Assembly: GCA_950097015.1 (NCBI GenBank)
Contig: CATNEN010000018.1
Coordinates: 1 to 64,000 of the forward strand
Direction: 5' to 3'
Length of the DNA stretch: 64,000 bases
Source: Macrostomum hystrix
Taxonomy: Eukaryota; Platyhelminthes; Macrostomidae
This document shows, in pieces, positions 53,081 through 64,000 of the stretch. The position numbers and the translations under genes are program-made. The notes under the pieces are model-generated. The model saw only the letters and a program-made list of their open reading frames with translations. It was not told where the DNA came from and ran no database searches. Each line of letters opens with the position of its first letter. The first letter of the stretch is position 1.

Positions 53081-53785
53081 AGCAGCAGCTGAGCACAATG
53101 CCAGTTTATTAGGGAGGCCGCGGGTGCGGCAAAAGCCAGTTCAAACTGCAGGGCCAAACTGAGCTGCCGTACTCACATCCCTCCCTCCCTCCGCCCTCCA
53201 CTCTGAGCAGGGCTCGCGATTTCTGTACAATCCGCAGCCTCCCTGATGGCCCCTCCGAGCACCGAGGCGAAGGCAAAGGCATCTCGGGCCTGCCTTCTCC
53301 GACACAATGGGCCTGTGGGACTCACCCACCTCCCTCCGCTCCGATGAGGCTGAACCGCAGTCTCTCCGCTTCTGTCCTCTCCTCTCCTCTTTATTCCCTG
53401 CTGTGAGTGCTCGACTTTAAGGGCTGGAGGGGGTCACCGCCCGACGTGAAGCAGGCCAGATTCTGCTCAGCATCGAGTTGAGCACGGTACTGTCTGAACA
53501 CAATTATCCAGAGAGGCTGTAACTAAGGGGCAGCCACCCCACTCCCAGACAGAGGCATTGTGCTGAGGGGTTTATCTGAGCACAGTGAGCCTTCACAGCT
53601 TCTCAAACTGCGGCCTTAGCAGTAGACAGGCAGGCTGAGATGGGTTGAGAAGAATGGATGGGCCGCTGCTGAGTTCATGATTTTATGAGTTTGAGAACAG
53701 TCGGAGACTGCCTGCCTGTGCCAAAGCTTGTTAAGTGCTGCAGAATGCTGTGTGTGCTATGATGAGGGGAACAATCTTCAATAAA
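53081..53785. other. Spacer paralogous to 29613-30330
   Basis: Near-identical to the gene A segment, including the ATGGGCCTGTGGGACTCACC and CATCGAGTTGAGCACGG blocks. No supported gene. Confidence 0.65.
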
Positions 53786-53995
53786 TTTTACAACCCTGAA
53801 TCCACAGCCCTGAATCCACAGCCTAAATCCACAGCCCTGAATCCACAGCCCTGAATCCACAGCCCTGAATCCACAGCCCTGAATCCACAGCCTAAATCCA
53901 CAGCCCTGAATCCACAGCCTGAATCCACAGCCCTGAATCCACAGCCCTGAATCCACAGCCCTGATTCCACAGCCCTGATTCCACAATCCTGAATT
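53786..53995. repeat. 15-bp minisatellite (CCCTGAATCCACAG)
   Basis: About 14 units of CCCTGAATCCACAG, shorter and with a different dominant variant (CACAGC rather than CACAAC) than 30331-30712. Confidence 0.94.
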
Positions 53996-54995
53996 CTGAG
54001 CAGTTCTAAGCACACTGTGAGCAGTCTCAGCTGCAGCCACCCCAGCCTCCTCAGATGCGGTTCAGGAGAGCCTTTGAATTGCCACCCGAAAAAGCATTCT
54101 CAAGCAGACAATGAGTTGAGCACAGCTTAAATGTATTCAGTTGTTAATGTATCAAGTTGTTAATAAAATACATTATTATATCAATTTGAATATTGTTGTT
54201 ATCTAATTTAAATGCGATATTCACCATGAGGTTCCAATCGACATGTATGCTCAAGTATGCTCACTTCTTAACAATGTTACAGTAAGAATTTGCTTTGTGA
54301 TTTTTATTTGAATTCAAAGGATCAACTTTGATATGGTGAATTTATCTTGCATGCTTTCATTGTACGCTCGTAATATGTAAGTCTGCTGTTTCTGTGTGAG
54401 TATTCTCATCCAGCAGGGTGGGCTGCAGTTTTGTTGTTGTTAGCAACGCTTGTGAGTAAAGATGATGATTTAAATAGAACACATTTATCTGCTTTGCATA
54501 GCTGAGATGTGCATAAGTGGCAGGTTGGCATGCAAGACAAGCTCAAAGACTGCAGGTTTGGGTGAGCATTGCTTGCGTTAGATCGCTTTGGACCAGACTG
54601 GAGTCTATTCTCAATCCAGCCTCTTCATTCCCCTACTCTCGTCTCCGCGCAGTCCATTCCAGTCCCCGTGTTGGTCTCGGTTGCCAAGGGCCGCATATCG
54701 ACCTCCTCCCTCCAGCAGGTTTGAGCAGTTTTGCACTCGGCCTGGAGCTCTCAGCGTGGCCCGCCTGACTGGCGCCCTTTGGCTGCGTTTTTACCTGCGG
54801 GAGGGTCTCATTGCTGTGCTGGGTTGGCGCCCAGATACTGAGTGTGCTCAAGTTAATTACAGCCTCAACTTCTGCTCACAGCTGGTTAATTTTTATGTCT
54901 CTCTTCAGCTACTGTTTTGAGCTCCTTTTTGAGGCCTGACTCAACATTCTCTCTGCTGTGCTCATGCTTTAGGATTGCAAAATTGAATTCTGGGA
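53996..54995. other. Spacer paralogous to 31220-32505
   Basis: Joins the 15-bp array directly to the CACACTGTGAGCAGTC block, so about 500 bp present in the gene A segment (30713-31219) is missing. The 10-bp AAGTATGCTC array is reduced to about two units near 54245. No gene. Confidence 0.65.
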
Positions 54996-55400
54996 TGTGA
55001 GGGGAGAAACAGACAGAGGTGAGGGGAGAAACAGACAGAGGTGAGGGGAGAAACAGACAGAGGTGAGGGGAGAAACAGACAGAGGTGAGGGGAGAAACAG
55101 ACAGAGGTGAGGGGAGAAACAGACAGAGGTGAGGGGAGAAACAGACAGAGGTGAGGGGAGAAACAGACAGAGATGAGGGGGAGAAACAGACAGATGTGAG
55201 GGGAGAAACAGACAGAGGTGAGGGGAGAAACAGACAGAGATGAGGGGGAGAAGCAGACAGAGATGAGGGGGAGAAACAGACAGAGATGAGGGGGAGAAAC
55301 AGACAGAGGTGAGGGGAGAAACAGACAGAGGTGAGGGGAGAAACAGACAGAGGTGAGGGGAGAAACAGACAGAGGTGAGGGGGAGAAACAGACAGACGTG
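54996..55400. repeat. 19-22-bp minisatellite (GTGAGGGGAGAAACAGACAG)
   Basis: About 20 units, paralogous to 32506-33440 but less than half as long. Confidence 0.95.
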
Positions 55401-56285
55401 AGGACAGAAGCAGACAGAAAGCAGTCAGCAAAAAAGCGGGAAAAGGTGAGAAAAAGCCATTAGTTTTGTTTGAGCACTCGATATTTTTTGGACTTGCAGC
55501 CTCAGAAATTATGGGGGGGCAGGTCACCACCAAAAAGCAGACTGGATTCTGCTCACATCGAGTTGAGCATGGCCCTGTCTGAGCACAATTAATCAGAGAG
55601 ACTGTAACTAATGGGTCAGCCACCCCACTCCCATCCAGAGGCATTGTGCTGAGGGTTTTCCGAGCACAATGAGCAGTCACAGCTTCTAAAACTGCGGCCT
55701 GGGCAAGAGACACTAACTGAGTTGGGCTGAGAATGAGTTATGTATTTTATGAGTTTGAGAACATTCAAAGCTATTGTTTAGAGAGCCGCCGCTTCCTACC
55801 AGAGACCCTGTGCTCTAGGGGTTTCTGAGCACACTCAGTTCATTCTGTGGCATAGAAGCCGAGAAAATGCTGCAGTATTTTATTAGCAGACACCGAGTTG
55901 AGCACAGTTGAGTCAATGAACTCACTGAATTGAAGGGCCATAGCAACACAATGAAGCTGAGACAGAGGTAAACTGGCTGCTCATTGTATGGGGTGCACTG
56001 GCTCTGAGCATGGTCCGCAGTTTCTGTACAATTCGCAGCCTCTCCTGACGGCCCTCCCCGCTCGGAGGCGAAGGCGCTGAGCCCGTGGCAGCAGCGGCCG
56101 CTCGCACGTTGCCTCGCAGACTCCAGCTCGGGCCTGCCTTCTTCGACACAATGGGCCTGTGCGACTCACCCACCTCCCTCCGCTGTGATGAGGCTGCAGC
56201 TGCAGCTGGAGGAGGACTCCACTCCTCTGCTCTCTCTATTCTCTGCTTTGACTGCTCGATTTGAGAATGGTCTCACATTGGATAA
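55401..56285. other. Spacer paralogous to 33441-34322
   Basis: Collinear with the gene A segment except for small indels (extra AACTCACTGAATTGAAGGGC near 55919, loss near 55860). Ends TTGGATAAGCTGTG, where the two paralogues part. Confidence 0.65.
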
Positions 56286-56557
56286 GCTGTGAATGGCAGA
56301 TGGAGACAGAGAGAATGGCAGATGGAGACAGAGAGAATGGCAGATGGAGACAGAGAGAATGGCAGATGGAGACAGAGAGAATGGCAGATGGAGACAGAGA
56401 GAATGGCAGATGGAGACAGAGAGAATGGCAGATGGAGACAGAGAGAATGGCAGATGGAGACAGAGAGAATGGCAGATGGAGACAGAGAGAATGGCAGATG
56501 GAGACAGAGAATGGCAGATGGAGACAGAGAGAATGGCAGATGGAGACAGAGATAATG
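56286..56557. repeat. 22-bp minisatellite (GAATGGCAGATGGAGACAGA)
   Basis: About 12 uniform units of AATGGCAGATGGAGACAGAG plus GAG. In the gene A segment the same flank leads into a GATGAGGGGAGAAACAGACA array instead. Confidence 0.96.
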
Positions 56558-56884
56558 TCATGCAAAGAAAACTAAGTGGGGTCGCTGCTCAGTCAATATT
56601 TGAGATTACTTTGAGAACAGTCGGATACTGCGATTCTGACTGTCGAATACTGCGATTGGAAACGACCCCTCCAAAGCCATTGACTAATGTGGCTGATTTG
56701 TGTGGTAATTAATTAGAAATCGCAGCTCTAACCGTGGGACTAAAACCTCCTGAGTCTAGATGATTAGGCTGGAAATTAGAGCAAATTCCTGATCCTGAAC
56801 TCGATTCCTCTGATCTAACAATGTTGATCCTGAGTCTGGACACTAAAATACGAGTTCAATAACCTTCATTTTACACTGATATAA
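56558..56884. other. Unique spacer
   Basis: Single-copy AT-rich sequence with no paralogue in the window and no recognisable gene. Confidence 0.6.
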
Positions 56885-57590
56885 ACCCTGTCCTAAACCC
56901 TGCCCTATGCCTCAAGCCTGCCTTGAACCCTGTCTATACCTAAACCCTGTCATAAATCCTGCCCTAAACCCTAATCCTTGCCCTAATCCCTGCACTAATC
57001 CCTGCCCTAATCCCTGCCCTAATCCCTGCCCTAATCCGGCCCTAAACCCTGCCCTAATCCCTGCCCTAATCCCTGCCCTAATCCCTGCCCTAAACCCTGC
57101 CCTAAACCCTGTCCTAAACCCTGTCCTAGATCCTGCCCTAAACCCTAATCCCTGCCCTAATCCCTGCCCTAATCCCTGCCCTAATCCCTGCCCTAATCCC
57201 TGCCCTAATCCCTGCCCTAATCCCTGCCCTAATCCCTGCCCTAATCCCTGCCCTAATCCCTGCCCTAAACCCTGCCCTAAACCCTGTCCTAAACCCTGTC
57301 CTAAATCCTGCCCTAAACCCTAATCCCTGTCCTAAACCCTGCCCTATGCCTCAAGCCTGCCTTGAACCCTGTCTATACCTAAACCCTGTCATAAATCCTG
57401 CCCTAAACCCTAATCCCTGCCCTTATCCCTGCCCTAATCCCTGCCCTAATCCCTGCCCTAAACCCTGCCCTAAACCCTGCCCTAAACCCTGTCCTAAACC
57501 CTGTCCTAAACCCTGTCCTAAATCCTGCCCTAAACCCTGCCCTAAATCCTGCCCTAAAACCTGTCCTAAATCCTATTCTAAATTCTTGCC
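56885..57590. repeat. Telomere-like 12-bp minisatellite (CCCTGCCCTAAT)
   Basis: Units CCCTGCCCTAAT and CCCTGCCCTAAA, mixed with CCCTGTCCTAAA. An 85-bp variant block (with ATGCCTCAAGCCTGCCTTGA) occurs at about 56900 and again 439 bp later. Each unit contains CCCTAA, the complement of the metazoan telomere repeat, but as a degenerate 12-mer rather than a hexamer. Confidence 0.93.
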
Positions 57591-58665
57591 ATCACCCCGA
57601 CCCCGAGGCCAATCCTCAAGCAAAACCCGAAATCTTGTCTATTAAAGTATCAGATTCGATCACGTGAACAGGTGTGCTAATAAATAAATTGGCTAGCTGG
57701 AGCTGCAAAATGATCTGCATATTGCTAATATTATGTTAAGTTTTTTCCTAGCTTAAAAATGATAAAGTATTTGTGTCTGCCTAGTCCCTAACACAGCCAG
57801 CTATTGTCTTGAAAGCCACTGCTTCCTACCAGAGACTCTGTGCTCAATGGGGCTTCTGAGCACACTTTAAGCATTCTTTGAAAGATATTGCCGAGCGATG
57901 AAAAGCTGCAGTGGATAAGCACAATGCGAATTAGTTTGACAGGCTGTGGGGTGTGGTTAGAGCCAGTTCAAACTGGCCAAGCCACAATGCGCAGCAGCTG
58001 ACTGAGGCTTCGGCCCCATTAAACCAGCAGGTTGAATGGAGGCGGCCCTCGCAGCTGCAGAAGAGAAGCCTGGTGGGGCTGCCGCACCCACCCCCCTCCC
58101 CGCACGTGGCAGCGACTCACCCACCCCCTCCTCCCCGCACAGAGGCGAAGGCGCCAAGCACGTGGCATCCACCTCCCTCCGCATTGACGAGACACTCGGG
58201 GACGGTCTGCCTCTCCCCGACACTCTGCCTCTATTCTCTTTGTTGGCATTGAGACGCCAACCTCCAATCTGTCCCAGCCTCGGGCCCCAGAAGCCCAGAA
58301 ACTTTCTGCGAGGAAGAATGACAATGCAAAGAACAATATAAATCTAATAGAATTGGTTTGAATGCGCTAAATGCGTCTCTATTATCGCTTCCATCCTTCA
58401 ATAAACTCGAGAAAAGTAAGCCAATGGCAACCAAATTTTTCAAGCCATTGCGAGACTGTCGATAATCCTATTATTTATTATAATAACATGTAATGCTCAT
58501 GTATCTGATGTATATCTGCATTTAATTGTACTTTTACGCTTGATTAGGACAAAATAATGGAATTATACCTTTTACAGTCTTGTGTTAATGAAGATTTCAT
58601 GCACTTTTAGTCTACTTTTAGTAGCTTAAAAAATATACTCCGTTTTGCCGAAACGATGAATGGAT
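57591..58665. other. Spacer between telomere-like array and element 3
   Basis: Mostly single-copy, with a segment (about 58100-58220) distantly resembling the GACTCACCCACC block found elsewhere. Short frames (58036-58341 plus, 58019-58336 minus) have no recognisable domain. AT-rich from 58340. Confidence 0.55.
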
Positions 58666-60871
58666 TGATGTGGAGTGTGCTGCGGGAATCGAGTGGGAAT
58701 GTGAGCCTGCAGAATTTTTCAAATTTTTAGGCAGTCAATAATTGCGACCCACCTAGCAGCTGGCCACGAAACAAGATCATTAATCTTAGGGCCGGGTTGG
58801 GGCGGCGGTGAATTAAGTAGCCGTCGAATCCCCTCTCCCTGGATCTGTTTTAGCCCCCTGTAGGAATGACTGATCGCGCCCATAACTTTATTGTATGAGT
58901 AGTTTAGGTCATAATTCCCCTCCAAACCGCGATCAGATATCGGGAATCACTCGGGCATTATGAGTGATCTTTAATTCTTCATGTCCCCACTTCTTTACAG
59001 TATTCGAGCCCAGCTCGACTTTATGACCTCCTCTCTTAGATACATGTAAATGTCACTGTAGGCAGGTCGGCGCCTGCGCTTCCCATTGTCCTGGCGGAGT
59101 AACAATTATTGGCCGACTGCCGGCGGCTGCTCGTAAAGGAGCATCTGTTGTTTCTCGCCGCCGGTTCATTGGGTAATCGGGGTGGCCATCGCCGCTTCGA
59201 TTCCTCGATGACAGGCTGGCGCGAATGTGGGTTATTTTGATGAATGTCGGGGTTGGCGTGCGGCAGGACTATTTAAGAAAGCGCGCTGCGCCGCTCCCTC
59301 TAGGACCTTCCCACCGACCTTCCACCTACCTCCTGGACCGCCCGGACCTCCTTTCCGACTCCGTTCGGACCCCGTTCGGACTCACCTTTACCACTTAGGG
59401 CTTAGAACCTCGAGCTCAAAGCTCAGCATAGCGCTCACAGGCCCATTGCCTGCGCCTGATTCCCTAACAGTGCAAGCCACCTCTTTAGGTGAGCCCTCAA
59501 ATTGAGCCTCAGAGCTCCACTGGTGCGTTGGCCCCTGCCAGCTCATAATTAGCTTTTCCCTTCTCTGCCTTTGCTATTTTGCCCTGCCCTCCCTCGAGAA
59601 CGACAGGCCTGCGGCACGCGACCGGCACTCAGATAAGTAACCCGCGTAGCGGTTTCTGATTGTTACCCCAAAGGGACTGTTCTTTTAGCTAGGCGGCACT
59701 TTAGTGGGAAAGGGCACTAGGACTTTTTGGCTTAATAAATTAGTACAACTTTAGCCAATCGTTTGATCATAGGCCAATCTTTAATAACAATTTAAATTCT
59801 TTCATTCTGCATGTTATCTTCCATGTTTATTTTATCTCTCAGACAGCCCTCAGTTATGAGTGGCTAAACTCCTAGGGGGTGGGCTCTGGTGATGCCGAGC
59901 TGAAGGCTGCGGCAGGAAGGCAACTGTACGCGCGCATAAGAGTAATAGGGAGCTAGGGATTCGCGGGCAGATGCGGAGCGTAGCATGTGCACCTCCGCTG
60001 GGGTGTGGGGGATTCCTTGGCGGGTTTTTCTCTCTTCCCAGCGGGTCAAAGGGTACGTGTCAAACTCCCTTGCCAATGGAGTTCCCCTTCTTTTCCCCCT
60101 CCTCTCGCGACTGCCGCCACAGGGGCGAGAGCGAGGATTAAATGACCTTTCGCTTGCGTAATCACTCAGTCCGTGTTCTGCCTAATCTCTCCAGCCTCTG
60201 ATTTCCTCAACTCACACAGATTCGGTTTGTTAGTTACTTAATGTGTAGGCTGCAGTCTAATGTATAGAATGTGTCTGATGTTTCATGAGTAGGATTCTGG
60301 CTATGGATTCTCATTCAAGTTCTTAGTACCACCTTTCTAGACCCCTGTAGCGCAAATTCAGGAATCTCCTTTTGAGGCGTGTCTCGATCCATTCTGGGGC
60401 TCTCACCCCAGGCTAAAACGGAAGTTGCAGAATGCCCTAATTTTCGGCTCGTCTAGATCTGCGTGATAAAGCAGGAGCTGTGTACTCCGGGGACCCAAGT
60501 TCCCAAATGCCTGCGGTGGCAACGTAGGCGCATTGGGTGGTGGCGCTACCCTCGATCATCTTTCCGCTTTGCCAATAGCCTTTCCGCAGTTCTGTGACAG
60601 GAGCCTAGACCAGTTCGACCACCGCTACCAAGGTTAGGAGTCAGTCGCGCACACACTACTGACGACAGTAGGCTGTCTAGCCCTGCCCTGTCCGATTCCG
60701 GGCAGTCCGACCCTCTTCTTAGACTTTTAGCCGGTTTCGAGCATTGCTTGGGGTAGGCACGGCGACATCTCGCGAGTTGCTAGGCGGGTATCTAATCGAC
60801 TATGTCGCCCGCCTCTGGTGATCATCTCTCATGAAGGCAGGTCAGCGGTTGCAAAACACCCACCCATTTCA
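58666..60871 (+). repeat. 5' LTR of element 3
   Basis: 2206 bp, with TATTTAAG at 59270-59277 and AATAAA at 59734-59739. It is diverged from element 1 throughout and most like the solo LTR in gene B. The CTTCATCTCTCCC repeat near the LTR end of element 1 is missing here. Confidence 0.93.
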
Positions 60872-62244
60872 AATGGTGGCACCAGGGTGGGATCTAGAAA
60901 GGGCGCGAAACGAACTTGAAAAATTAAATTGTTAGTTTAGCGCTGCAGATTTCTGTGGTAGCTAGCCGGAAGGGCTCCTTCTAGATTTCATTTTCCGTAT
61001 GCCGAAATCTTATCTCTAAAGAGTGAATCTCAGCTCTAGTGACTGTCATTTAAAGTTCGAACAGTCGCAATCTGATTTCAATTTAATTTAGCTTTTGTTA
61101 GAATTTCCAAAATTCTGATTAGTGACTTTCTACTATGAGTAGGCTGTGTGAGCGGACTTCATGCTAGAGTGTCTTCGGGTTATGTGGCTACTGCAGGAGT
61201 TGGGGACTGTCTGCGGGGTTTTTCCTGCGTGACTGTTCTGGGCGGGGTTGGTCCAAATGCAGTAACCGGGCTTAGCCACGGACTCCTATCCGAGCGAGAT
61301 CCCGGGTGTATTCACCCTGGGCTTCCCAGTCTCGTCAATCGCGGGGGTGAGCCCCCGGCAACCCAACCGGGAAGGGCCCTCTGAGCGAATTCGGGGATTA
61401 TCCTTGCCTTGGGCGTCACGGATGGCCTGCTTGCATGTACCTGATTCTGAAGGTGCCACGTAGCTTTGACTAAGTCTAACTTAGGTGGGGAGCAGTTAGG
61501 GGAGTGGGACTATGAGGGGGTCTAACGACACCCGTGCCCGCTTCCCGAAGCTGCCGACCTTAAGGATAGGCTAGAATCCGGTCGGCACGGTGGTCTAAAT
61601 GCAGTAACCGGGCTTTGCCCCTACGGACTCCAATCCGAGCGAGGTTCCAGGCACATGAATCCTGGGTTTCACGGTCTCGTAAATCGCGAGGGGAGCCCCC
61701 GGCAATGCAGCCGGGAATCGATGACTCCCTGAACGAGTCGGGGATTATCTTTTCTCTGAGTATCTTATTGAGTCGTGTGCTTTCCAAGGTAGGGTGGCAG
61801 GCTGCTGCAGGCGCAGGCTTGTGGTGGTGCTGGCCCCGCCGTACCTATAGTGTAAAAGTCCGCTATAGGGTTGCAGAATGAGCGCTAAGTTAAAACCTAG
61901 ACTTCTATGTCCCAAATTCGAGTGCGCGCAAGCAGTTGTCGGAAGCCAAGGCTGGAAGCAAGAGCTAGCCAGGGCCCTAGGCCCTTTTTCTCTCCCTTCA
62001 TTTTACCTCTTTGGTTCTTTATCGGCCACTGCATCGCAGTGAATAAGTGCTAGGGCCGGGAACTCTCCTTGAACTTTTTGCCAGGCGACGTAAGTCAGCC
62101 GGGTTTTCTCTTTTTTTCACTTCCCACGGCCCCTGGTCGTGCGCAGAGCACTGCTCAACCCCCACCCTTCTCTTTCCCATTGTTGCAGTAGCGACAAACC
62201 CCCCATTTTTCAAAGCAAAATCCTCATACCTCTTTTGGCCGAAA
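60872..62244 (+). other. Element 3 leader with hairpin modules
   Basis: The perfect hairpin CCCGGC-AATGCA-GCCGGG is at 61698-61715, followed by GACTC-CCTGAAC-GAGTC at 61723-61739. A degenerate copy (CCGGCAACCCAACCGG) is near 61354. Compared with element 1, the leader has partial duplications of the CTCCTATCCGAGCGAGATCC segment. Confidence 0.65.
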
Positions 62245-62476
62245 ATGTCCGACCAGGAGGGTGAGGTCGTCGAGACAATTGGCGCCCCCCGTCCGATTGG
62301 AGGTAGGGCTGTCTCCGCGGAGAGGGGCCGGGAAAGGCGGCCTCTGCCCGAAACTGCGACCTCGGGAAGGCATCAGACCTCCCGAGCGCTGGGGCTATGC
62401 CAGAAGGATTCGTTTCCGCGAATCCGAGATCGGCTCCGAGCCCTGGGCAACATCGAGTGACGCTGACCCAGACTGA
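62245..62476 (+). pseudogene. gag-pol remnant: first about 40 gag codons joined to the last pol codons, frameshifted
   Basis: Starts ATGTCCGACCAGGAGG like the element 1 gag (MSDQE...VVE..GAPRP). Near 62373 it jumps to sequence matching the end of element 1 pol (GIRPPERWGY at about 11398), but in a different frame, so no fused protein continues. Compared with element 1, about 3.9 kb (roughly 7482-11395) is missing. The junction falls at a CCCGG/CTCGGG similarity, suggesting microhomology. Confidence 0.85.
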
Positions 62477-64000
62477 GGGTAGGCAGCGCACAGCCGCGCG
62501 GGCCCAGACGCACCCACACGGTCGCGCTAGGGGACCAAGCCCTCCTCCGAATCATTTTGCTTAGCGAGCTACATCTTCTCACTAACTGTTTTTCTTTTTC
62601 GATCAAAAGCCATCTTGGCGCCAAAACTCTGCTTAAAAATCAATATAAACTAGCCAAAACCACAAAAACACACTTAGTGGGGTGAAATTACCCTTGTAAA
62701 GTTTTCGCATGAGATTTTTCGATAACTGTAGCACATTAGGGTTCGCACCTTCTTTTTCTAAACATTTAGTTCTAGTTGCACCGTTTATGTGAATGGCACC
62801 TTTTGCAGTGGCGTTTTTGCCTGGGTTGTCGGGAGTTTAGCTTGTGTCGGCTTCTATCTTAGGAGGGATACCTACCAACCCGCCAAAGTGAGCGGGGTGG
62901 TATGCATGTGGGATTTCAATGTTTGATTGGGAGTAGGCGGTTGTCAATCAAGAGGCCGACAGGGTCATATGGTTAATTCTGTGGGAGACAATCTGTTTTT
63001 CCACGAACCGCAGATTTCGAACGATTTGTGCTTCTTTTTCCTCTGGGAATAAAAAGCACATATCAGGGAAGCAGTTTTTTGCTTGCTTTGTTCAAATGGT
63101 GAGCACCTGAGCAGGGATTTTGCAATGAATCGTTCGAATAAGTAGGTCCAGATTTTCAAATATATATATATCCCAGCGGTTAGAATTGAGTTTATCCGTG
63201 GTCGCTAGGCGGTCGAAAAATTAGAGCAGCGTAAATTAGCCAAAGAACAGAACAAAGACGGAGTACGGGAATCAGTAGCGCGCATGCCGCGGCCATCAGG
63301 CCGGCCGCCACCGCCACGCCAATCGGGCTCCCCATCAGGCGCCAAGGCAGCCTCCTGCCCGGGTGGCAAATCAATGTCTGCAAAGTAAAAGTATTGGAGC
63401 GTATTAAGGAGTTATAGATGGGCAGCAATAGGTAAGGATTTCAAATGGTGGCTTATTGAGGGTAGGGCTAGGAATCAGGTCGCGTCAACTTACGAATGCT
63501 GAAAGTCACCCTCATTGAAGGCTGCGGCAGAGGATCTCTGAAAGTTAGGTGGGCGGGAAACTTGTGAGTTATTGATAGCGACGACTGCCAGCGCAGGTAT
63601 TTAGCTTTGAAGTTAAAAATTCAATCTAACTCTAATTAAAACGTCTAACAGGGTTTCTTTAGTTTAACAGTGGGCGAGGGCATCTGGGCCCGGGTAGAAA
63701 TCAATTACAGACACGAACAAGCTGGGTGTGCCAGGGGTCAGGATTAATGTCTATTCTAATAATTATGCAATAACTCTCGCAAAACCCCTTAATAACCGGC
63801 CCTGGGAGGCCGAGTAGAAGCAACAATAACTCACCTTTCTTCACCAGGCAGCTGGGCCACATTCAGGTTGTCAAACAACGGCAGCGCCGGATCGCGGGTC
63901 ATGAGCATTTTCTTTTACAGATTGTCACTGTGTTTAGAAATCAATTACTAGGATTGCAAGAGATAGCAGGCTTGAAGTTAATGGGGCGTCAAGTGTTTGT
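62477..64000 (+). other. Element 3 3' internal region (window end)
   Basis: Contains one hairpin A (about 62674-62693), one hairpin B (about 62873-62904) and the two-way splice-like signal (63827-63847). A minus-strand frame at 63192-63428 holds a hydrophobic stretch (GVAVAAGLMAAACALLIPVL) that is absent from element 1. No other gene is visible. Confidence 0.55.

Larger units (their letters stand above)
58666..64000 (+). mobile_element. Element 3: internally deleted Ty3/gypsy LTR element, truncated by window end
   Basis: Begins with a 2206-bp LTR (TGATGTGGAG to CCCATTTCA), then a diverged primer-binding site, a leader with the same hairpins as element 1, a gag-pol remnant reduced to about 230 bp, and the 3' internal region with hairpins A and B. 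The last bases (AATGGGGCGTCAAGTGTTTG) match element 1 near 12903, so the 3' LTR must lie beyond the window. It looks like a non-autonomous derivative. Confidence 0.9.

Overview
The window is nuclear DNA of a multicellular animal, very probably an invertebrate. The reasons are spliced genes with GT-AG introns, the Mab-21 (cGAS-like) nucleotidyltransferase fold, Ty3/gypsy LTR retroelements whose primer-binding site matches an animal-type tRNA-Leu, and very large amounts of minisatellite and satellite DNA. The Mab-21 C-terminal region resembles the lineage-expanded Mab-21 proteins of lophotrochozoans, but the species cannot be named from the sequence.

Two paralogous three-exon genes lie on the plus strand and are the biological core. 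Gene A has exons 1705-2993, 16651-17000 and 18152-19887 (predicted 1124 aa). Gene B has exons 41925-43012, 44110-44459 and 47959-49415 (predicted 964 aa). Each joins an N-terminal hydrophobic anchor, an ankyrin-repeat array (about 10 repeats in A, 8 in B) and a complete Mab-21/cGAS-like domain with its three predicted metal-binding aspartates. Splice phases (2, then 1) match in both copies and coding lengths are exact multiples of three. This is a candidate membrane-anchored, ankyrin-equipped cGAS-like receptor pair.

Layout. 1-1552: polypyrimidine tract. 1553-19887: gene A, with a 12.46-kb LTR element (3664-16119, ATTA target duplication, LTRs that look identical) in intron 1. 20030-28225: 22-bp satellite with a 2362-bp higher-order period. 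28226-41790: minisatellites mixed with repeated unique-sequence blocks, including a 3.3-kb 47-bp array. 40849-41790: second polypyrimidine tract. 41791-49415: gene B, with a solo LTR (45154-47487, AGTA target duplication) in intron 2. 49676-56557: the shorter paralogous copy of the satellite and minisatellite tract. 56885-57590: telomere-like 12-bp array. 58666-64000: an LTR element of the same family that has lost almost all of gag-pol and runs off the window.

The segment 1553-34322 and the segment 41791-56286 are a large duplication. They differ mainly in which intron holds an LTR and in the lengths of the tandem arrays. Each paralogue serves as the empty-site control for the other's LTR insertion. 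Outside genes A and B and the gag-pol frame, the many long open frames are translations of tandem repeats and are not called as genes.
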